NCBI GenBank assembly: GCA_965215845.1 | Contig: CBDCEL010000004.1 | Span: 1,550,001 to 1,614,000 of the forward strand | Direction: 5' to 3' | Length of the DNA: 64,000 bases | Source: Aurantibacter_A sp965215845 | GTDB taxonomy: Bacteria; Bacteroidota; Bacteroidia; Flavobacteriales; Flavobacteriaceae | Shown: positions 1-9,533 of the stretch, one piece after another | How positions within the stretch are numbered: the first letter of the stretch is position 1 | Layout of the letters: each line of letters starts with the position of its first letter | Made by a program: the position numbers and the translations under genes | The notes under the pieces: model-generated | Seen by the model: the letters and a program-made list of their open reading frames with translations, nothing else | The model's database searches: none | What the model was told of the DNA's origin: nothing

Positions 1-219
1 GACGAAGAAAAGGAAGAAAACAAAGAAGGCCAGGGAGATAAAAAAGAAGAGCAAGAAAAAAAGCCTGAGCAAGAATTGCCACCAAGGCCAAATCAGTTGT
101 CAAAGCAACAAATTCAGAATCTACTGGATGCCATGCAGAACGAAGAAAAAAAGGTTCAAGAAAAAATCGACGCAAAAAAAGTCAAAGGGGTTAAAATCAA
201 AAATGAAAAAGACTGGTAG
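1..219 (+). CDS. BatC-like TPR protein, C-terminal fragment
   Basis: Open from the window edge, 72 residues to a TAG at 217-219, so only the C-terminus is visible. It is a highly charged Glu/Lys/Gln tract followed by LLDAMQNEEKKVQEKI and a terminal KNEKDW. This tail is typical of the BatC tetratricopeptide protein that precedes batD in Bacteroidetes aerotolerance operons. The batD start lies 5 nt downstream, which supports operon membership. The TPR part and any membrane anchor are outside the window. The assignment rests on tail composition and position. Confidence 0.75.
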   Translation, partial: DEEKEENKEGQGDKKEEQEKKPEQELPPRPNQLSKQQIQNLLDAMQNEEKKVQEKIDAKKVKGVKIKNEKDW

Positions 220-224
220 TTTCA

Positions 225-2003
225 ATGAAGGTAAAGAACTACATATCAATTTTTCTTTTGTCGCTGGCGACCATAACTTCTTGGTCTCAAGATGACACGG
301 GCGTAACCTTTGAATTGAAAGTTAGCAAAAGCAAACTCGGCATTAACGAACGTCTCCGAGTCGACTTTTCAATGAACAAAGATGGTGACAATTTCAATCC
401 CCCTGACTTCGAGGGCTTTCGGGTATTGATGGGCCCATCACAGTCGATAAGTTCATCATGGATCAATGGAGTCCGCAGTTATTCAAAGACCTATTCCTAT
501 ACGCTCGCCCCGACCGCCCAGGGCAAATTCAGCATAAAACAAGCGACTATTGATATCGATGGCGAAACATACAAGTCGACCCCCAAACAAATTGTAGTGG
601 GACCGGCGGTCGACAAACCCAGTGATCAGATGACCGCCGACGATGTGGCCGATGAAAGTCTACATTTGGTGGCGGAGGTCTCCAAATCGAGTCCGTATTT
701 GAACGAGGCCATTACCGTGGTGTACAAATTATATGTGAGTCCGGCGGTCAGTGTTTCGAACTATCGGCCGATGGATAATCCCAAGTACAACAATTTCTGG
801 AGTCAAGACATTCCTGTTACGAGATTGAATGCCCAAAATGGCACTTATGACGGAAAGCCATTTCGTTATGTGGTCTTGAAACGTGTTGTGCTTTATCCAC
901 AGAAATCGGGAAAGCTTGAAATCGAACCTTTATCCTTGGATGTCACTGTAGACGTGCCCACGAACAAACGGGATTTTTTCGGGGGAAGGGTTTATTCGCA
1001 AACCAACAAGACAGTTTCGGCCGGAAGACGGGTCATCAACGTAAAAGCCTTGCCCACTCAGGGCAAACCGGCAAATTTCAACGGTGCGGTCGGCAATTTT
1101 GATTTTCAGGTTACCACTAGCAAAAAGGAATTGGATGCATCCGAGTCATTACAGGCCAAGGTAGAAGTAAGCGGAAAAGGAAACCTTAAATTGTTCAAGC
1201 TACCCGAACCGAATTTGCCCGGTTCACTTGAGGTTTACGAACCCGAATTTGACGAAAAAGTTCGCACGACCCTTTCCGGAATGCAAGGTAAGGTCGCCAA
1301 CAATTATACTATTGTACCTGCCAATCGGGGAAAATACCCGATTCCAAGTATCGCCTTCAGCTATTTTGACCCTAATACCGAGAAATACAATACCATAAAT
1401 TCCAAAGAAATACTGATCAATGTCAGCGGGGGGCCTTCAAATGATTCTGACGGTATTTCTCGACCTGTTCCCTCGAACAAGCAATCTGTTGAGGCCATTG
1501 GCAAACAATTCGCTTTCATAAAACTAAATACTGCCTTAACGCCCATCGGCAACAACCAATTTTTCGGATCCTCGTGCTTTTATCTTTGGTGGCTGCTTCC
1601 ATTATTGTTGATTCCGCTGGCCATTTTGTTCAGAAAAAGAAGGGATGAAAGGGCTGGCGACATTGAAGGCAACAAAGTCAGAAGAGCGAACCGGCTGGCG
1701 CGAAAATATCTTTCATCGGCAAGAAAGGGCCTGGGAAATAAAGAGGCCTTTTATGTAGCTTTGGAAAAAGGGCTGCATAATTACCTCAAGGCAAAATTGA
1801 AAATTGAGACCTCTGAATTCAGCAAGGATAAGATAAAAACACTGTTGATCGAAAAGCAAGTCGATGAAACCACGGTCGACAATTTTATAAGACTTTTGAC
1901 AAATTGTGAAATGGCACGGTATAGTCCATTTTCAGACGTACAGATGCAACAGGATTACGACAGTGCCAGCGAGGTGATATCATACCTCGACAAGCAGTTA
2001 TAA
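225..2003 (+). CDS. batD: BatD oxygen-tolerance (aerotolerance) protein
   Basis: 592 residues. An N-terminal signal peptide (about 1-21, ending near TSWSQ) leads into a long beta-rich extracytoplasmic region, then one membrane helix at about 452-470 (FYLWWLLPLLLIPLAILF) followed by a basic KKRR-type stop-transfer stretch and a cytoplasmic helical tail. This is the layout of the BatD/oxygen-tolerance family, part of the BatABCDE complex linked to oxidative-stress tolerance and envelope integrity in Bacteroides, Francisella and Leptospira. It sits between the batC end and batE with 5 nt and 0 nt gaps, so it is clearly co-transcribed. The biochemical role of the family is unresolved. Confidence 0.88.
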   Translation: MKVKNYISIFLLSLATITSWSQDDTGVTFELKVSKSKLGINERLRVDFSMNKDGDNFNPPDFEGFRVLMGPSQSISSSWINGVRSYSKTYSYTLAPTAQGKFSIKQATIDIDGETYKSTPKQIVVGPAVDKPSDQMTADDVADESLHLVAEVSKSSPYLNEAITVVYKLYVSPAVSVSNYRPMDNPKYNNFWSQDIPVTRLNAQNGTYDGKPFRYVVLKRVVLYPQKSGKLEIEPLSLDVTVDVPTNKRDFFGGRVYSQTNKTVSAGRRVINVKALPTQGKPANFNGAVGNFDFQVTTSKKELDASESLQAKVEVSGKGNLKLFKLPEPNLPGSLEVYEPEFDEKVRTTLSGMQGKVANNYTIVPANRGKYPIPSIAFSYFDPNTEKYNTINSKEILINVSGGPSNDSDGISRPVPSNKQSVEAIGKQFAFIKLNTALTPIGNNQFFGSSCFYLWWLLPLLLIPLAILFRKRRDERAGDIEGNKVRRANRLARKYLSSARKGLGNKEAFYVALEKGLHNYLKAKLKIETSEFSKDKIKTLLIEKQVDETTVDNFIRLLTNCEMARYSPFSDVQMQQDYDSASEVISYLDKQL

Positions 2004-2777
2004 ATGGATATTGGAAAGTTGAAAAAAAGTTTGAACATATTGTTTTTCTTCCTGAGTCTTTGGGCCAGTGCTCAAAACGAAGCCCTTTTCAAAAGTGCCA
2101 ATACGGCCTATAATGAAGGTGATTATGTCAAGGCCGCAGATCGATACCTTGAAATCATCGACAAGGGTGAGCATTCGGCCGAACTCTATTTTAATTTGGG
2201 CAACAGCTACTATAAATTGAATCAAATAGCGCCCAGCATCTACTATTATGAAAAAGCACTTTTGTTGAAGCCTGGTGACAAGGAGATTCTCAACAATCTT
2301 TCATATGCTCAAAACATGACGCTGGATGCAATCGAGACCCTCCCAGAAACCGGTTTGGCAAATCTCTATAAACGGTTTACCGGTTATCTAACTTTTGATC
2401 AATGGGCGAAAACGGCCGTAGTCTTTATGAAACTATTCGTGTTACTATATGTTGCCTTTTATTTTTTCAGGTATTCGACCCGAAAAAGAATTGCTTTCAT
2501 CGTTAGTCTTGCCTGTTTGTTCTTTAGTCTTATCGCTACCGGTTTCGCCTTTTTACAATTCGATGACTTCAAAGCCGACAACCCTGCGATTGTTTTCTCT
2601 GAGGAAAGTCAGGTCAAAACGGAGCCGAACAATAGAAGTCAACAGGCGTTTATACTTCATGAAGGCACTAAGGTCAACGTCATGGATGAACTTGAAGGGT
2701 GGAATAAAATTCGCTTGGCAGACGGAAAAACAGGGTGGATAGCCTCGGAAAGCTTGAGACTATTAAAAGATTTTTAA
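2004..2777 (+). CDS. batE: BatE: TPR and SH3-domain membrane protein
   Basis: 257 residues. The ATG directly follows the batD stop codon. Order of parts: signal peptide about 1-22 (LWASAQ), TPR helices about 24-100 (including ELYFNLGNSYYKLNQ), two membrane helices at about 137-155 and 163-186, and a bacterial SH3-like domain at about 210-257 (HEGTKVNVMDELEGWNKIRL, then GKTGWI). This matches BatE, the last Bat operon gene, probably a periplasm-facing scaffold. The operon seems to end here, because an AT-rich gap follows. Confidence 0.85.
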   Translation: MDIGKLKKSLNILFFFLSLWASAQNEALFKSANTAYNEGDYVKAADRYLEIIDKGEHSAELYFNLGNSYYKLNQIAPSIYYYEKALLLKPGDKEILNNLSYAQNMTLDAIETLPETGLANLYKRFTGYLTFDQWAKTAVVFMKLFVLLYVAFYFFRYSTRKRIAFIVSLACLFFSLIATGFAFLQFDDFKADNPAIVFSEESQVKTEPNNRSQQAFILHEGTKVNVMDELEGWNKIRLADGKTGWIASESLRLLKDF

Positions 2778-2837
2778 AAAAAATTTAACATTGTATTAAT
2801 AGTAATACTTTTATCTTAGCGTTCTTTACGTTCAAAA

Positions 2838-3140
2838 ATGAAATTAATGCTACGCTTTTTATTATTGTTCTTATGGTTATTTGCCATTTTTGCGCCTACC
2901 GCTCTAACACTATTCGTTGGTGAAGAACAATTGGTGGTCAATACCATTTCAGAAGAAGAACAACAAGAGTCGGGTAAAAAGGATCAAACCGAGGAGAAAA
3001 TCATCAATGATACCAACCCTGATTACTCATTTTTGGCCCAATTATTTAAGGAAGACCTAGACAATTCAAATAGCATAGACTTCATGGATTATATGGAGGA
3101 AATTCTTCTGCCCCCTCCCGAACAAGTTAGGGCCAGCTAA
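2838..3140 (+). CDS. Small membrane-anchored acidic protein, function unknown
   Basis: 100 residues, not recognised. One strongly hydrophobic N-terminal helix (about 4-26) acts as signal anchor or signal peptide; the rest is hydrophilic and acidic, rich in Glu/Gln/Asp, ending in a short PPPEQ tail. The upstream 60 bases are AT-rich and separate it from batE, so it probably has its own promoter. It lies 86 nt before a SulP transporter on the same strand and may be co-expressed with it. Coding status rests on the clear hydrophobic/acidic layout and good ATG context. Confidence 0.6.
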   Translation: MKLMLRFLLLFLWLFAIFAPTALTLFVGEEQLVVNTISEEEQQESGKKDQTEEKIINDTNPDYSFLAQLFKEDLDNSNSIDFMDYMEEILLPPPEQVRAS

Positions 3141-3226
3141 TAGGTGCCCCCTGTTGATTCTTTCCATCACATTTCACAATTAACTAATCTGTCATCGGTT
3201 CAGTTCGATGGCATAAACTATTTCGT

Positions 3227-4807
3227 ATGTTTAAATATTTAAAAAAAGACCTGCCTGCAAGTGTCGTGGTATTCTTCGTGGCGATACCGCTTTGTTTGGG
3301 AATTGCCCTTGCCAGTGGGGCACCCCTATTCTCTGGTTTGATTGCCGGTATCATTGGCGGTATAGTGGTCGGTAGTCTTAGCGGTTCGCAAATCGGAGTT
3401 AGTGGTCCCGCTGCTGGTTTGGCCGCAATTGTTCTCGTTGCCATAGGCACCCTCGGCGGATTTGAGAACTTTCTATTGGCCGTTGTCCTAGGCGGGGTAA
3501 TTCAAATCGTATTCGGAATATTGAAAGCGGGAATTATCGGATATTACTTTCCCTCATCTGTCATAAAGGGGATGTTGACCGGTATCGGTATCATTATCAT
3601 ATTAAAGCAAATCCCGCATTTTTTTGGCTATGATGAAAATCCCGAAGGCGATTTCGCATTTTTTCAAGTAGATGGTGAAAACACTTTTTCCGAAATCATA
3701 AATAGTCTTAACAACATCAGTCCCGGGGCAACATTGGTAGCCCTTATGGGTCTGGTCATTCTCATATTCTGGGAAAAAGTGCTGTCTAAAAAGGCCAAGA
3801 TCTTTCAATTGGTCCAAGGCCCTTTGGTAGCGGTTGTCGCGGGAATCATTTTTTATGTGCTGACAAAAGATAGTACTCTTTGGGGCATAACACCAGGTCA
3901 TTTGGTCAATGTACCCGTACCCGAAGACGCCTCTTCTTTCTTGGCGCAATTCAGTTTCCCCAATTTTGGTGCCATAGGTAATCCACAAATCTGGATAACG
4001 GCATTCACATTGGCCTTGGTCGCGAGCCTTGAAACACTCTTATGTGTTGAAGCCACCGACAAACTTGATCCTGATAAACGCGTAACGCCCACCAACAGAG
4101 AGCTTTTGGCGCAAGGCACAGGTAATATCCTTTCAGGAATGATCGGTGGTCTGCCGATTACCCAGGTAATTGTACGTAGTTCGGCCAACATTCAATCTGG
4201 CGGAAAGACCAAAATGTCGGCTATTGTACACGGATTTTTACTCTTGATTTCAGTAATCTTGATTCCAAAATTGCTCAATATGATTCCACTTTCTGTATTG
4301 GCGGCCATTTTATTCATGGTAGGCTATAAGCTTGCCAAGCCTGCGCTATTCAAAAAAATGTACGATTTAGGATGGAAACAGTTCATACCCTTTACGGTCA
4401 CTGTTTTGGGCATCATCTTTACTGATTTGCTCATCGGAATCGGTATGGGTCTCGCGGTAGGAGTCGTCGTCATTTTAATCAAAAGTTACCAAAATTCGCA
4501 CTTTCTCCATATCGAAGACAAGAGCAATGGCAAACACAAAATAAAAATGACCCTGGCTGAGGAAGTAACATTCTTTAACAAGGGTGCCATCTTAAAGGAA
4601 TTGGATAGCTTGCCAAGAGATACCTATTTGGAACTTGATGTGAGAAAGACAAGGTATTTGGACAATGACATCATTGAAATTCTTGACGACTTCGCGTTCA
4701 AGGCAAACGAAAGAAATATCGATATAAAATTGATTTCAGAGTTAGGTACAGTGGAAAACCCGGCCAGTTTTATTGAGTTCTTTAAATTGAGACCCAAATC
4801 AGCTTAA
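3227..4807 (+). CDS. SulP-family anion transporter (possible bicarbonate importer)
   Basis: 526 residues of a polytopic inner-membrane protein. It begins with the SulP signature region (LPASVVVFFVAIPLCLGIAL) and has Gly-rich helices SGPAAGLAAI and GGLPITQVIVRSSAN, typical of the SulP/SLC26 core. A short STAS-type domain follows at about 425-520. SulP proteins carry sulfate, bicarbonate or other anions. Proximity to a beta-carbonic anhydrase (5823) favours bicarbonate by inference, as proposed for marine flavobacteria. Specificity cannot be fixed from sequence. The ATG at 3227 leaves a compact cytoplasmic N-terminus usual for the family. Confidence 0.85.
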   Translation: MFKYLKKDLPASVVVFFVAIPLCLGIALASGAPLFSGLIAGIIGGIVVGSLSGSQIGVSGPAAGLAAIVLVAIGTLGGFENFLLAVVLGGVIQIVFGILKAGIIGYYFPSSVIKGMLTGIGIIIILKQIPHFFGYDENPEGDFAFFQVDGENTFSEIINSLNNISPGATLVALMGLVILIFWEKVLSKKAKIFQLVQGPLVAVVAGIIFYVLTKDSTLWGITPGHLVNVPVPEDASSFLAQFSFPNFGAIGNPQIWITAFTLALVASLETLLCVEATDKLDPDKRVTPTNRELLAQGTGNILSGMIGGLPITQVIVRSSANIQSGGKTKMSAIVHGFLLLISVILIPKLLNMIPLSVLAAILFMVGYKLAKPALFKKMYDLGWKQFIPFTVTVLGIIFTDLLIGIGMGLAVGVVVILIKSYQNSHFLHIEDKSNGKHKIKMTLAEEVTFFNKGAILKELDSLPRDTYLELDVRKTRYLDNDIIEILDDFAFKANERNIDIKLISELGTVENPASFIEFFKLRPKSA

Positions 4808-4962
4808 AAAAACAAATTATAATATGAGCACTAGCAAAATTGATTTTCGCTTGCTGACCGAAATAATAGCCCCTAGGCTATCGGTATTACATGAAAGCCC
4901 CGCGGTCGATATATGCAAAAACTTTTGTTAGGTTCATTTTGAACAATAAAAATTTTAAAAAG

Positions 4963-5775
4963 ATGAAAACAAATAGTAAGAAATATAGAATTGTAGTCCT
5001 TTCAGATTTAAAAAAATCTTCAGTTGCAACACTCGAAAGTACCGTTGAAATGGCCAAAATGATTGGTGGTGAGATTGAAGTTTTCCATGTTAAAAGGCCT
5101 ACCGAGGTTATCGACGTTGAAAATCAATTATCCGCAATGCGTACGATCAATCGAGAACATCTGGCTATTGACAAGAAAATGCAACGTTTGATAAAGCCAA
5201 TATCTGAAAGTTGTGAAATTAACATTAAATATTCGTTTACATTTGGCAATATAAAAAATGAAATCGGTGATTTTATAAAGGAAAATCATCCTGATATTAT
5301 TGTTTTGGGAAAGAAAAGGTCAAAATCGTTTGGTTTGAACAGGGACAGAATTTCGGAGTTTGTCTTAAATAATTTCAACGGGGTGGTCTTACTCACCACA
5401 GAGAATAATGCCATCGCTCTCGACAATGGCATTTCACTTGGCATGCTAAATAACTCAACGCCATTTTCTAATTTAGAATTTGCTGAAGGTTTGATGAAGC
5501 ACACTAAAAAACCCTTGAAATCTTTTAAGATCATGAAAAGCTCATCGGTGGAAAACAAACCCGCCGAATCGGTGTCGGCCAAAACCATAGAGTACGTATT
5601 CGAACATAGCGATGGAGCGATAAAGAACCTTTCTAAATATCTCTCGAAAAATAACATTAACTTATTATCGATTGACAGAAAACAAGGAGACCATGAAAAA
5701 CAGAATTTAATTACGCCCGATATCGGCAACATTATCGGCAAGCTCGACGTAGCTATCTTGGTTACGGGTAAATAA
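4963..5775 (+). CDS. Universal stress protein (UspA family)
   Basis: 270 residues from the ATG at 4963. A longer in-frame start at 4891 is less likely: it adds 24 basic residues of unfamilial type, and homology to Usp begins at KYRIVVLSDLKKSS. The first Usp domain covers about 1-140 (KENHPDIIVLGKK is the usual strand 4 region); the second half is weaker, suggesting a tandem Usp with a degenerate second domain. Usp proteins bind nucleotides in the cytoplasm and help stress adaptation. It lies between a SulP transporter and a carbonic anhydrase on the same strand, so it probably belongs to that unit. Confidence 0.75.
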   Translation: MKTNSKKYRIVVLSDLKKSSVATLESTVEMAKMIGGEIEVFHVKRPTEVIDVENQLSAMRTINREHLAIDKKMQRLIKPISESCEINIKYSFTFGNIKNEIGDFIKENHPDIIVLGKKRSKSFGLNRDRISEFVLNNFNGVVLLTTENNAIALDNGISLGMLNNSTPFSNLEFAEGLMKHTKKPLKSFKIMKSSSVENKPAESVSAKTIEYVFEHSDGAIKNLSKYLSKNNINLLSIDRKQGDHEKQNLITPDIGNIIGKLDVAILVTGK

Positions 5776-5822
5776 AATTCAATCTAAGGAAATCATAAAC
5801 AGAAACAGCAAAAAATAATTTT

Positions 5823-6452
5823 ATGAAAGCACACACAAAAGAAACACAAGCGGCCATAACACCCGCTTCCGCAATCGATCTATTGAAAGCGGGTAACCAA
5901 AGATTTGTTGAAAACAAAAAGGCAGATCGTGATCTATTGGATCAAGTAAGCGATACCGCATCAGGGCAATATCCTTTTGCAACGATCCTAAGCTGTATCG
6001 ACTCGAGGGTGTCGGCCGAACTGATCTTCGATCAAGGAGTTGGAGATATTTTCAGCGCAAGGGTAGCGGGCAACATTGTAAACGAGGATCTTTTGGGAAG
6101 CATCGAATTCGCATGTAAACTTGCGGGTACAAAAGTATTGGTCATATTGGGCCATACGGCTTGCGGCGCCGTAAAAGGCGCCTGTGACGATGCAAAACTG
6201 GGTAACCTGACCATTTTATTGCACAAGATAAAATCGGCAGTAAATGCCGTATCAGAACCCTCGGACCAAAGTCTAAGGAATTCAAAAAACCTTGACTTCG
6301 TAAATTCGGTGGCCGTAAAAAATGTTCAGATGACCATTGAAAATACGCGAAGTTTAAGCCCTGTACTAAAGGAAATGGAAGACAATGGCGAAATTAAAAT
6401 TGTCGGCGCCATGTACGACATAAACGACGGTAAGGTCACTTTTCTAAATTAA
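5823..6452 (+). CDS. Beta-class carbonic anhydrase
   Basis: 209 residues. Zinc ligands are visible: Cys58 in SCIDSRVSAE, then His111 and Cys114 in GHTACGAVKGA, with the Asp60-Arg62 dyad of the beta class. It interconverts CO2 and bicarbonate in the cytoplasm. No signal peptide is seen. It follows a SulP transporter and a Usp gene and precedes a second SulP gene, so it likely supplies or uses bicarbonate moved by them, for example for anaplerotic carboxylation. A strong intrinsic terminator 19 nt downstream ends this transcript before the second transporter. Confidence 0.92.
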   Translation: MKAHTKETQAAITPASAIDLLKAGNQRFVENKKADRDLLDQVSDTASGQYPFATILSCIDSRVSAELIFDQGVGDIFSARVAGNIVNEDLLGSIEFACKLAGTKVLVILGHTACGAVKGACDDAKLGNLTILLHKIKSAVNAVSEPSDQSLRNSKNLDFVNSVAVKNVQMTIENTRSLSPVLKEMEDNGEIKIVGAMYDINDGKVTFLN

Positions 6453-6470
6453 CCCAAAACAATTCAATAA

Positions 6471-6502
6471 AAGGCCAATGCTGATGCATTGGCCTTTTAT
6501 TG
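6471..6502 (+). terminator. Intrinsic terminator after carbonic anhydrase
   Basis: Hairpin AAGGCCAATGC / GCATTGGCCTT with a TGA loop, followed by a T-rich run. It lies just after the carbonic anhydrase stop. It separates this unit from the downstream SulP gene, which must therefore have its own promoter or rely on read-through. Confidence 0.85.
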
Positions 6503-6539
6503 TTAAAATATCTATCTTACGGCGAACTTAAAGCTCAAT

Positions 6540-8405
6540 ATGAAAAACTTATTCGCTCATTTCAGGGGAGACTTGATGGGAGGTATTACCGCCGGAATAG
6601 TTGCACTCCCACTTGCCTTGGCCTTCGGTGTAAGCTCAGGTCTTGGTCCCACCGCAGGTCTCTACGGTGCTATTTTTATCAGTTTTTTTGCCGCCATGTT
6701 CGGAGGCACCAATACACAAATTTCAGGTCCGACAGCACCAATGACCGCCGTAAGTATGGTCATAATTGCCAGTATAATTGCGGTGTATGACGGTAGTGTT
6801 GAAAAAGCATTGCCGGCGATACTCACTGTATTTCTATTGGCGGGTCTGATGCAGATCGGCCTTGGCTTTTTGGGTATCGGTAAATACATTAGATATATTC
6901 CCTATCCCGTGGTTTCGGGTTTCATGACCGCAATCGGTGTAATCATCATCATTACGCAAATACTTCCGGCGCTGGGTTATTATCCCAAGGAGGATAAAGA
7001 ATGGGTGAGCCCCTTCAAACCCCAAGCGGAAGAACTTATTCTTGAAAATATTCTGCGGGAAGAGGCCGGTGAAGGAATTTTGGTTTTGGAAGATTTCGAG
7101 GAAACCATAAAACGTTCACATGAGGTGACCAGCGATGCCATCTCGGAGGAAGCAAAGACACTGGCCGCGAAAGAGGCCTCTGGTGTTATCGGCGCCATTA
7201 AGGTGTTACCGCGCGCCTTGAAAAATATCAATTGGCTGGAGGTCATTCTCACGCTTATTACGATTGTCATCATTTACGGATTCAAACGTATAACAACCGC
7301 TGTACCCAGTACACTTGTGGCCCTTTTATTGGTTTCGGGTGCTGCCTATGCGTTCGGATTGGACTATAGGCCTATTGAAAAGATTCCTGAAGGTTTTCCC
7401 ATGCCCAATTTAGAAATCTTTACGGAATTCAAACTGAGTTCTGTTTCACCATATATTTTCACGGCCCTGACATTGGCACTTTTGGGCGCAATCGATTCAT
7501 TGTTGACGTCGGTAGTGGCCGATAACATGACCAAAACGAAGCACAAACCCAATAAAGAATTGGTGGGTCAGGGAATCGGGAATAGCATCGCTGCACTTTT
7601 CGGAGGGCTTCCCGGTGCCGGTGCGACCATTCGAACTGTGGTCAACATCAATTCGGGTGGCAAGACCCGTCTTTCAGGAATGATAGCCGGTGTCTTATTA
7701 TTGATCATACTTTTGGCCCTTGGTCCTGTGGCCTCCCAGATTCCAGCTGCTGTTCTGGCCGGAATTTTGATTACCGTCGGTATCGCGGTAATGGACTATA
7801 AGGGTTTAAGGGCAATTCCGAATCTGCCAAAAGATATTAAGCTTGGCCCGATCAAGTTGAGTTCTGAAGTGCTTGTAATGCTCATAGTGCTCATATTATC
7901 GACCTTTTGGAATTTGGTGTATGCCGTCGGAATCGGATTGGTCATTGCTTCCCTGATGTTTATGAAAAAAATAGGGGATTTGACCGCTAAACGGTCCGAT
8001 GTAAAGAAACTCACGCAAGAGAAGGCATGGGCCGACGAGGTAGGTTTTCCGTCCAATCTTAGAGAGGAAGTATTCATCAAACACATCAAGGGGCCATTAT
8101 TTTTTGGAACGACAAGCGATTTTCAGCAGTTGGCAAACCAAATTCCCGAAACGGCCTCCTATGTCATCATTCGGCTGGGTCGTATGCAATATATGGATCA
8201 ATCTGGTTTGTATGCGATGGAAGATGTCTTGCAAGAGTTGAACAAAAATGGCGTCACCGTGCTGTTTACAGATCTTTTGGACCAACCCCGGTATATGATG
8301 GAGCGAATTGATATCATTCCGGATTTCATTCCCGAAGATCATATTTTCGAAAGCTTTGATGAATGCACCGATTGGATAAAGGAGAATGTCAAAGACGTTG
8401 TTTGA
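6540..8405 (+). CDS. SulP-family anion transporter with STAS domain
   Basis: 621 residues. The membrane core begins at GGITAGIVALPLALAFG and includes PTAPMTAVSMV and GLPGAGATIRTVVNINSGG, all SulP landmarks. A full C-terminal STAS domain covers about 500-610 (IKGPLFFGTTSDFQQL, then MQYMDQSGLYAMEDV), like the anti-sigma-antagonist fold. A charged block of about 80 residues (roughly 150-235) interrupts the core and is much shorter in the neighbouring SulP at 3227. Substrate is probably bicarbonate or sulfate; its position next to carbonic anhydrase favours the former by inference. The ATG at 6540 is the natural start. Confidence 0.88.
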   Translation: MKNLFAHFRGDLMGGITAGIVALPLALAFGVSSGLGPTAGLYGAIFISFFAAMFGGTNTQISGPTAPMTAVSMVIIASIIAVYDGSVEKALPAILTVFLLAGLMQIGLGFLGIGKYIRYIPYPVVSGFMTAIGVIIIITQILPALGYYPKEDKEWVSPFKPQAEELILENILREEAGEGILVLEDFEETIKRSHEVTSDAISEEAKTLAAKEASGVIGAIKVLPRALKNINWLEVILTLITIVIIYGFKRITTAVPSTLVALLLVSGAAYAFGLDYRPIEKIPEGFPMPNLEIFTEFKLSSVSPYIFTALTLALLGAIDSLLTSVVADNMTKTKHKPNKELVGQGIGNSIAALFGGLPGAGATIRTVVNINSGGKTRLSGMIAGVLLLIILLALGPVASQIPAAVLAGILITVGIAVMDYKGLRAIPNLPKDIKLGPIKLSSEVLVMLIVLILSTFWNLVYAVGIGLVIASLMFMKKIGDLTAKRSDVKKLTQEKAWADEVGFPSNLREEVFIKHIKGPLFFGTTSDFQQLANQIPETASYVIIRLGRMQYMDQSGLYAMEDVLQELNKNGVTVLFTDLLDQPRYMMERIDIIPDFIPEDHIFESFDECTDWIKENVKDVV

Positions 8406-8419
8406 GGTAAAAAACGTTA

Positions 8420-8452
8420 AACCGCACTTTTGACCAAGTGCGGTTTTTTATA
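8420..8452 (+). terminator. Intrinsic terminator after SulP gene
   Basis: Hairpin ACCGCACTT / AAGTGCGGT with loop TTGACC, followed by six T. It lies 15 nt after the SulP stop codon and before the independent pheS gene. Confidence 0.85.
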
Positions 8453-8507
8453 TCCAAGGGCCTCTTTGGTCACATAAAATCATAAATTTGCAGGATACTG
8501 AATTGGC

Positions 8508-9527
8508 ATGATCGACACGCTCAAAGAACATATCGCCGAGGTTGAAAATTTCGAGGCAGACTCAAAAGAGGCCATTGAGGCCTTCAGAATAAAATATTTG
8601 GGTAAGAAAGGATTGCTCAATGACTTTTTTGCCGAATTCAAAAATGTGCCCAATGGTCAAAAAAAGGAATTTGGCCAAACCATCAATCAATTAAAGCAGG
8701 CCGCAACCGAAAAGGTAAATGCCCTCAAGAAAAATATTGAGAGCAAAGTGGTCGAAAAAAATGTATATGGTGATTTGACCAGGCCCGGTGAACCAATGGA
8801 ATTAGGTGCCCGGCATCCAATTTCCATCGTAAAAAATCAAATTATCGACATTTTTTCGAGAATCGGTTTTAATGTTTCCGAAGGCCCTGAAATAGAAGAC
8901 GACTGGCACAACTTCACAGCACTTAATTTTACCGAGCACCACCCGGCCCGGGATATGCAGGATACTTTTTTTATTCAAACAGATCCCGATATTTTGCTGC
9001 GCACCCATACATCTTCGGTACAAGTGCGCTATATGGAAAACAACAAACCTCCCATTCGAACCATTTCGCCCGGTAGGGTTTATCGCAATGAGGCCATTTC
9101 GCCGCGTTCGCATTGTTTTTTCCATCAAGTGGAAGGACTTTATATCGATAAGGATGTTTCTTTTGCCGATCTCAAGCAAACATTACAGTTTTTTACTACC
9201 GAACTTTTTGGAAAATCGAAAATCCGCTTGCGACCATCGTACTTTCCTTTTACAGAGCCAAGCGCCGAGGTTGACGTCTATTGGGGATTGGAGACCGAAA
9301 CCGATTACCGAATGACCAAAGGCACGGGCTGGTTGGAAATCATGGGTTGCGGCATGGTCGACCCAAATGTTCTCGACAACTGTGGAATCGACTCAAATGA
9401 GTATTCGGGGTTCGCCTTTGGTATGGGTATTGACCGAATAGCGTTATTGCTATATCAGATTTCGGATATTCGGTTGCTCAGCGAGAACGATGTGCGGTTT
9501 TTGGAACAGTTCAAAAGTGCATTGTAG
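8508..9527 (+). CDS. pheS: Phenylalanyl-tRNA synthetase alpha subunit
   Basis: 339 residues, the usual length for PheS. An N-terminal coiled-coil (about 1-85) binds tRNA. The class II synthetase core has motif 2 around GRVYRNEAISPRSHCFFHQ and motif 3 GFAFGMGIDRIALLLY near the C-terminus. With PheT (not in the window) it charges tRNA-Phe. The gene stands alone between a terminator upstream and a convergent gene starting 6 nt after its stop. Confidence 0.96.
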   Translation: MIDTLKEHIAEVENFEADSKEAIEAFRIKYLGKKGLLNDFFAEFKNVPNGQKKEFGQTINQLKQAATEKVNALKKNIESKVVEKNVYGDLTRPGEPMELGARHPISIVKNQIIDIFSRIGFNVSEGPEIEDDWHNFTALNFTEHHPARDMQDTFFIQTDPDILLRTHTSSVQVRYMENNKPPIRTISPGRVYRNEAISPRSHCFFHQVEGLYIDKDVSFADLKQTLQFFTTELFGKSKIRLRPSYFPFTEPSAEVDVYWGLETETDYRMTKGTGWLEIMGCGMVDPNVLDNCGIDSNEYSGFAFGMGIDRIALLLYQISDIRLLSENDVRFLEQFKSAL

Positions 9528-9533
9528 GCAATC

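Noticed and set aside
4824..4931. 35-codon frame upstream of the Usp gene
   Set aside because: No recognisable composition or family; it overlaps the presumed leader of the Usp gene and is likely chance.
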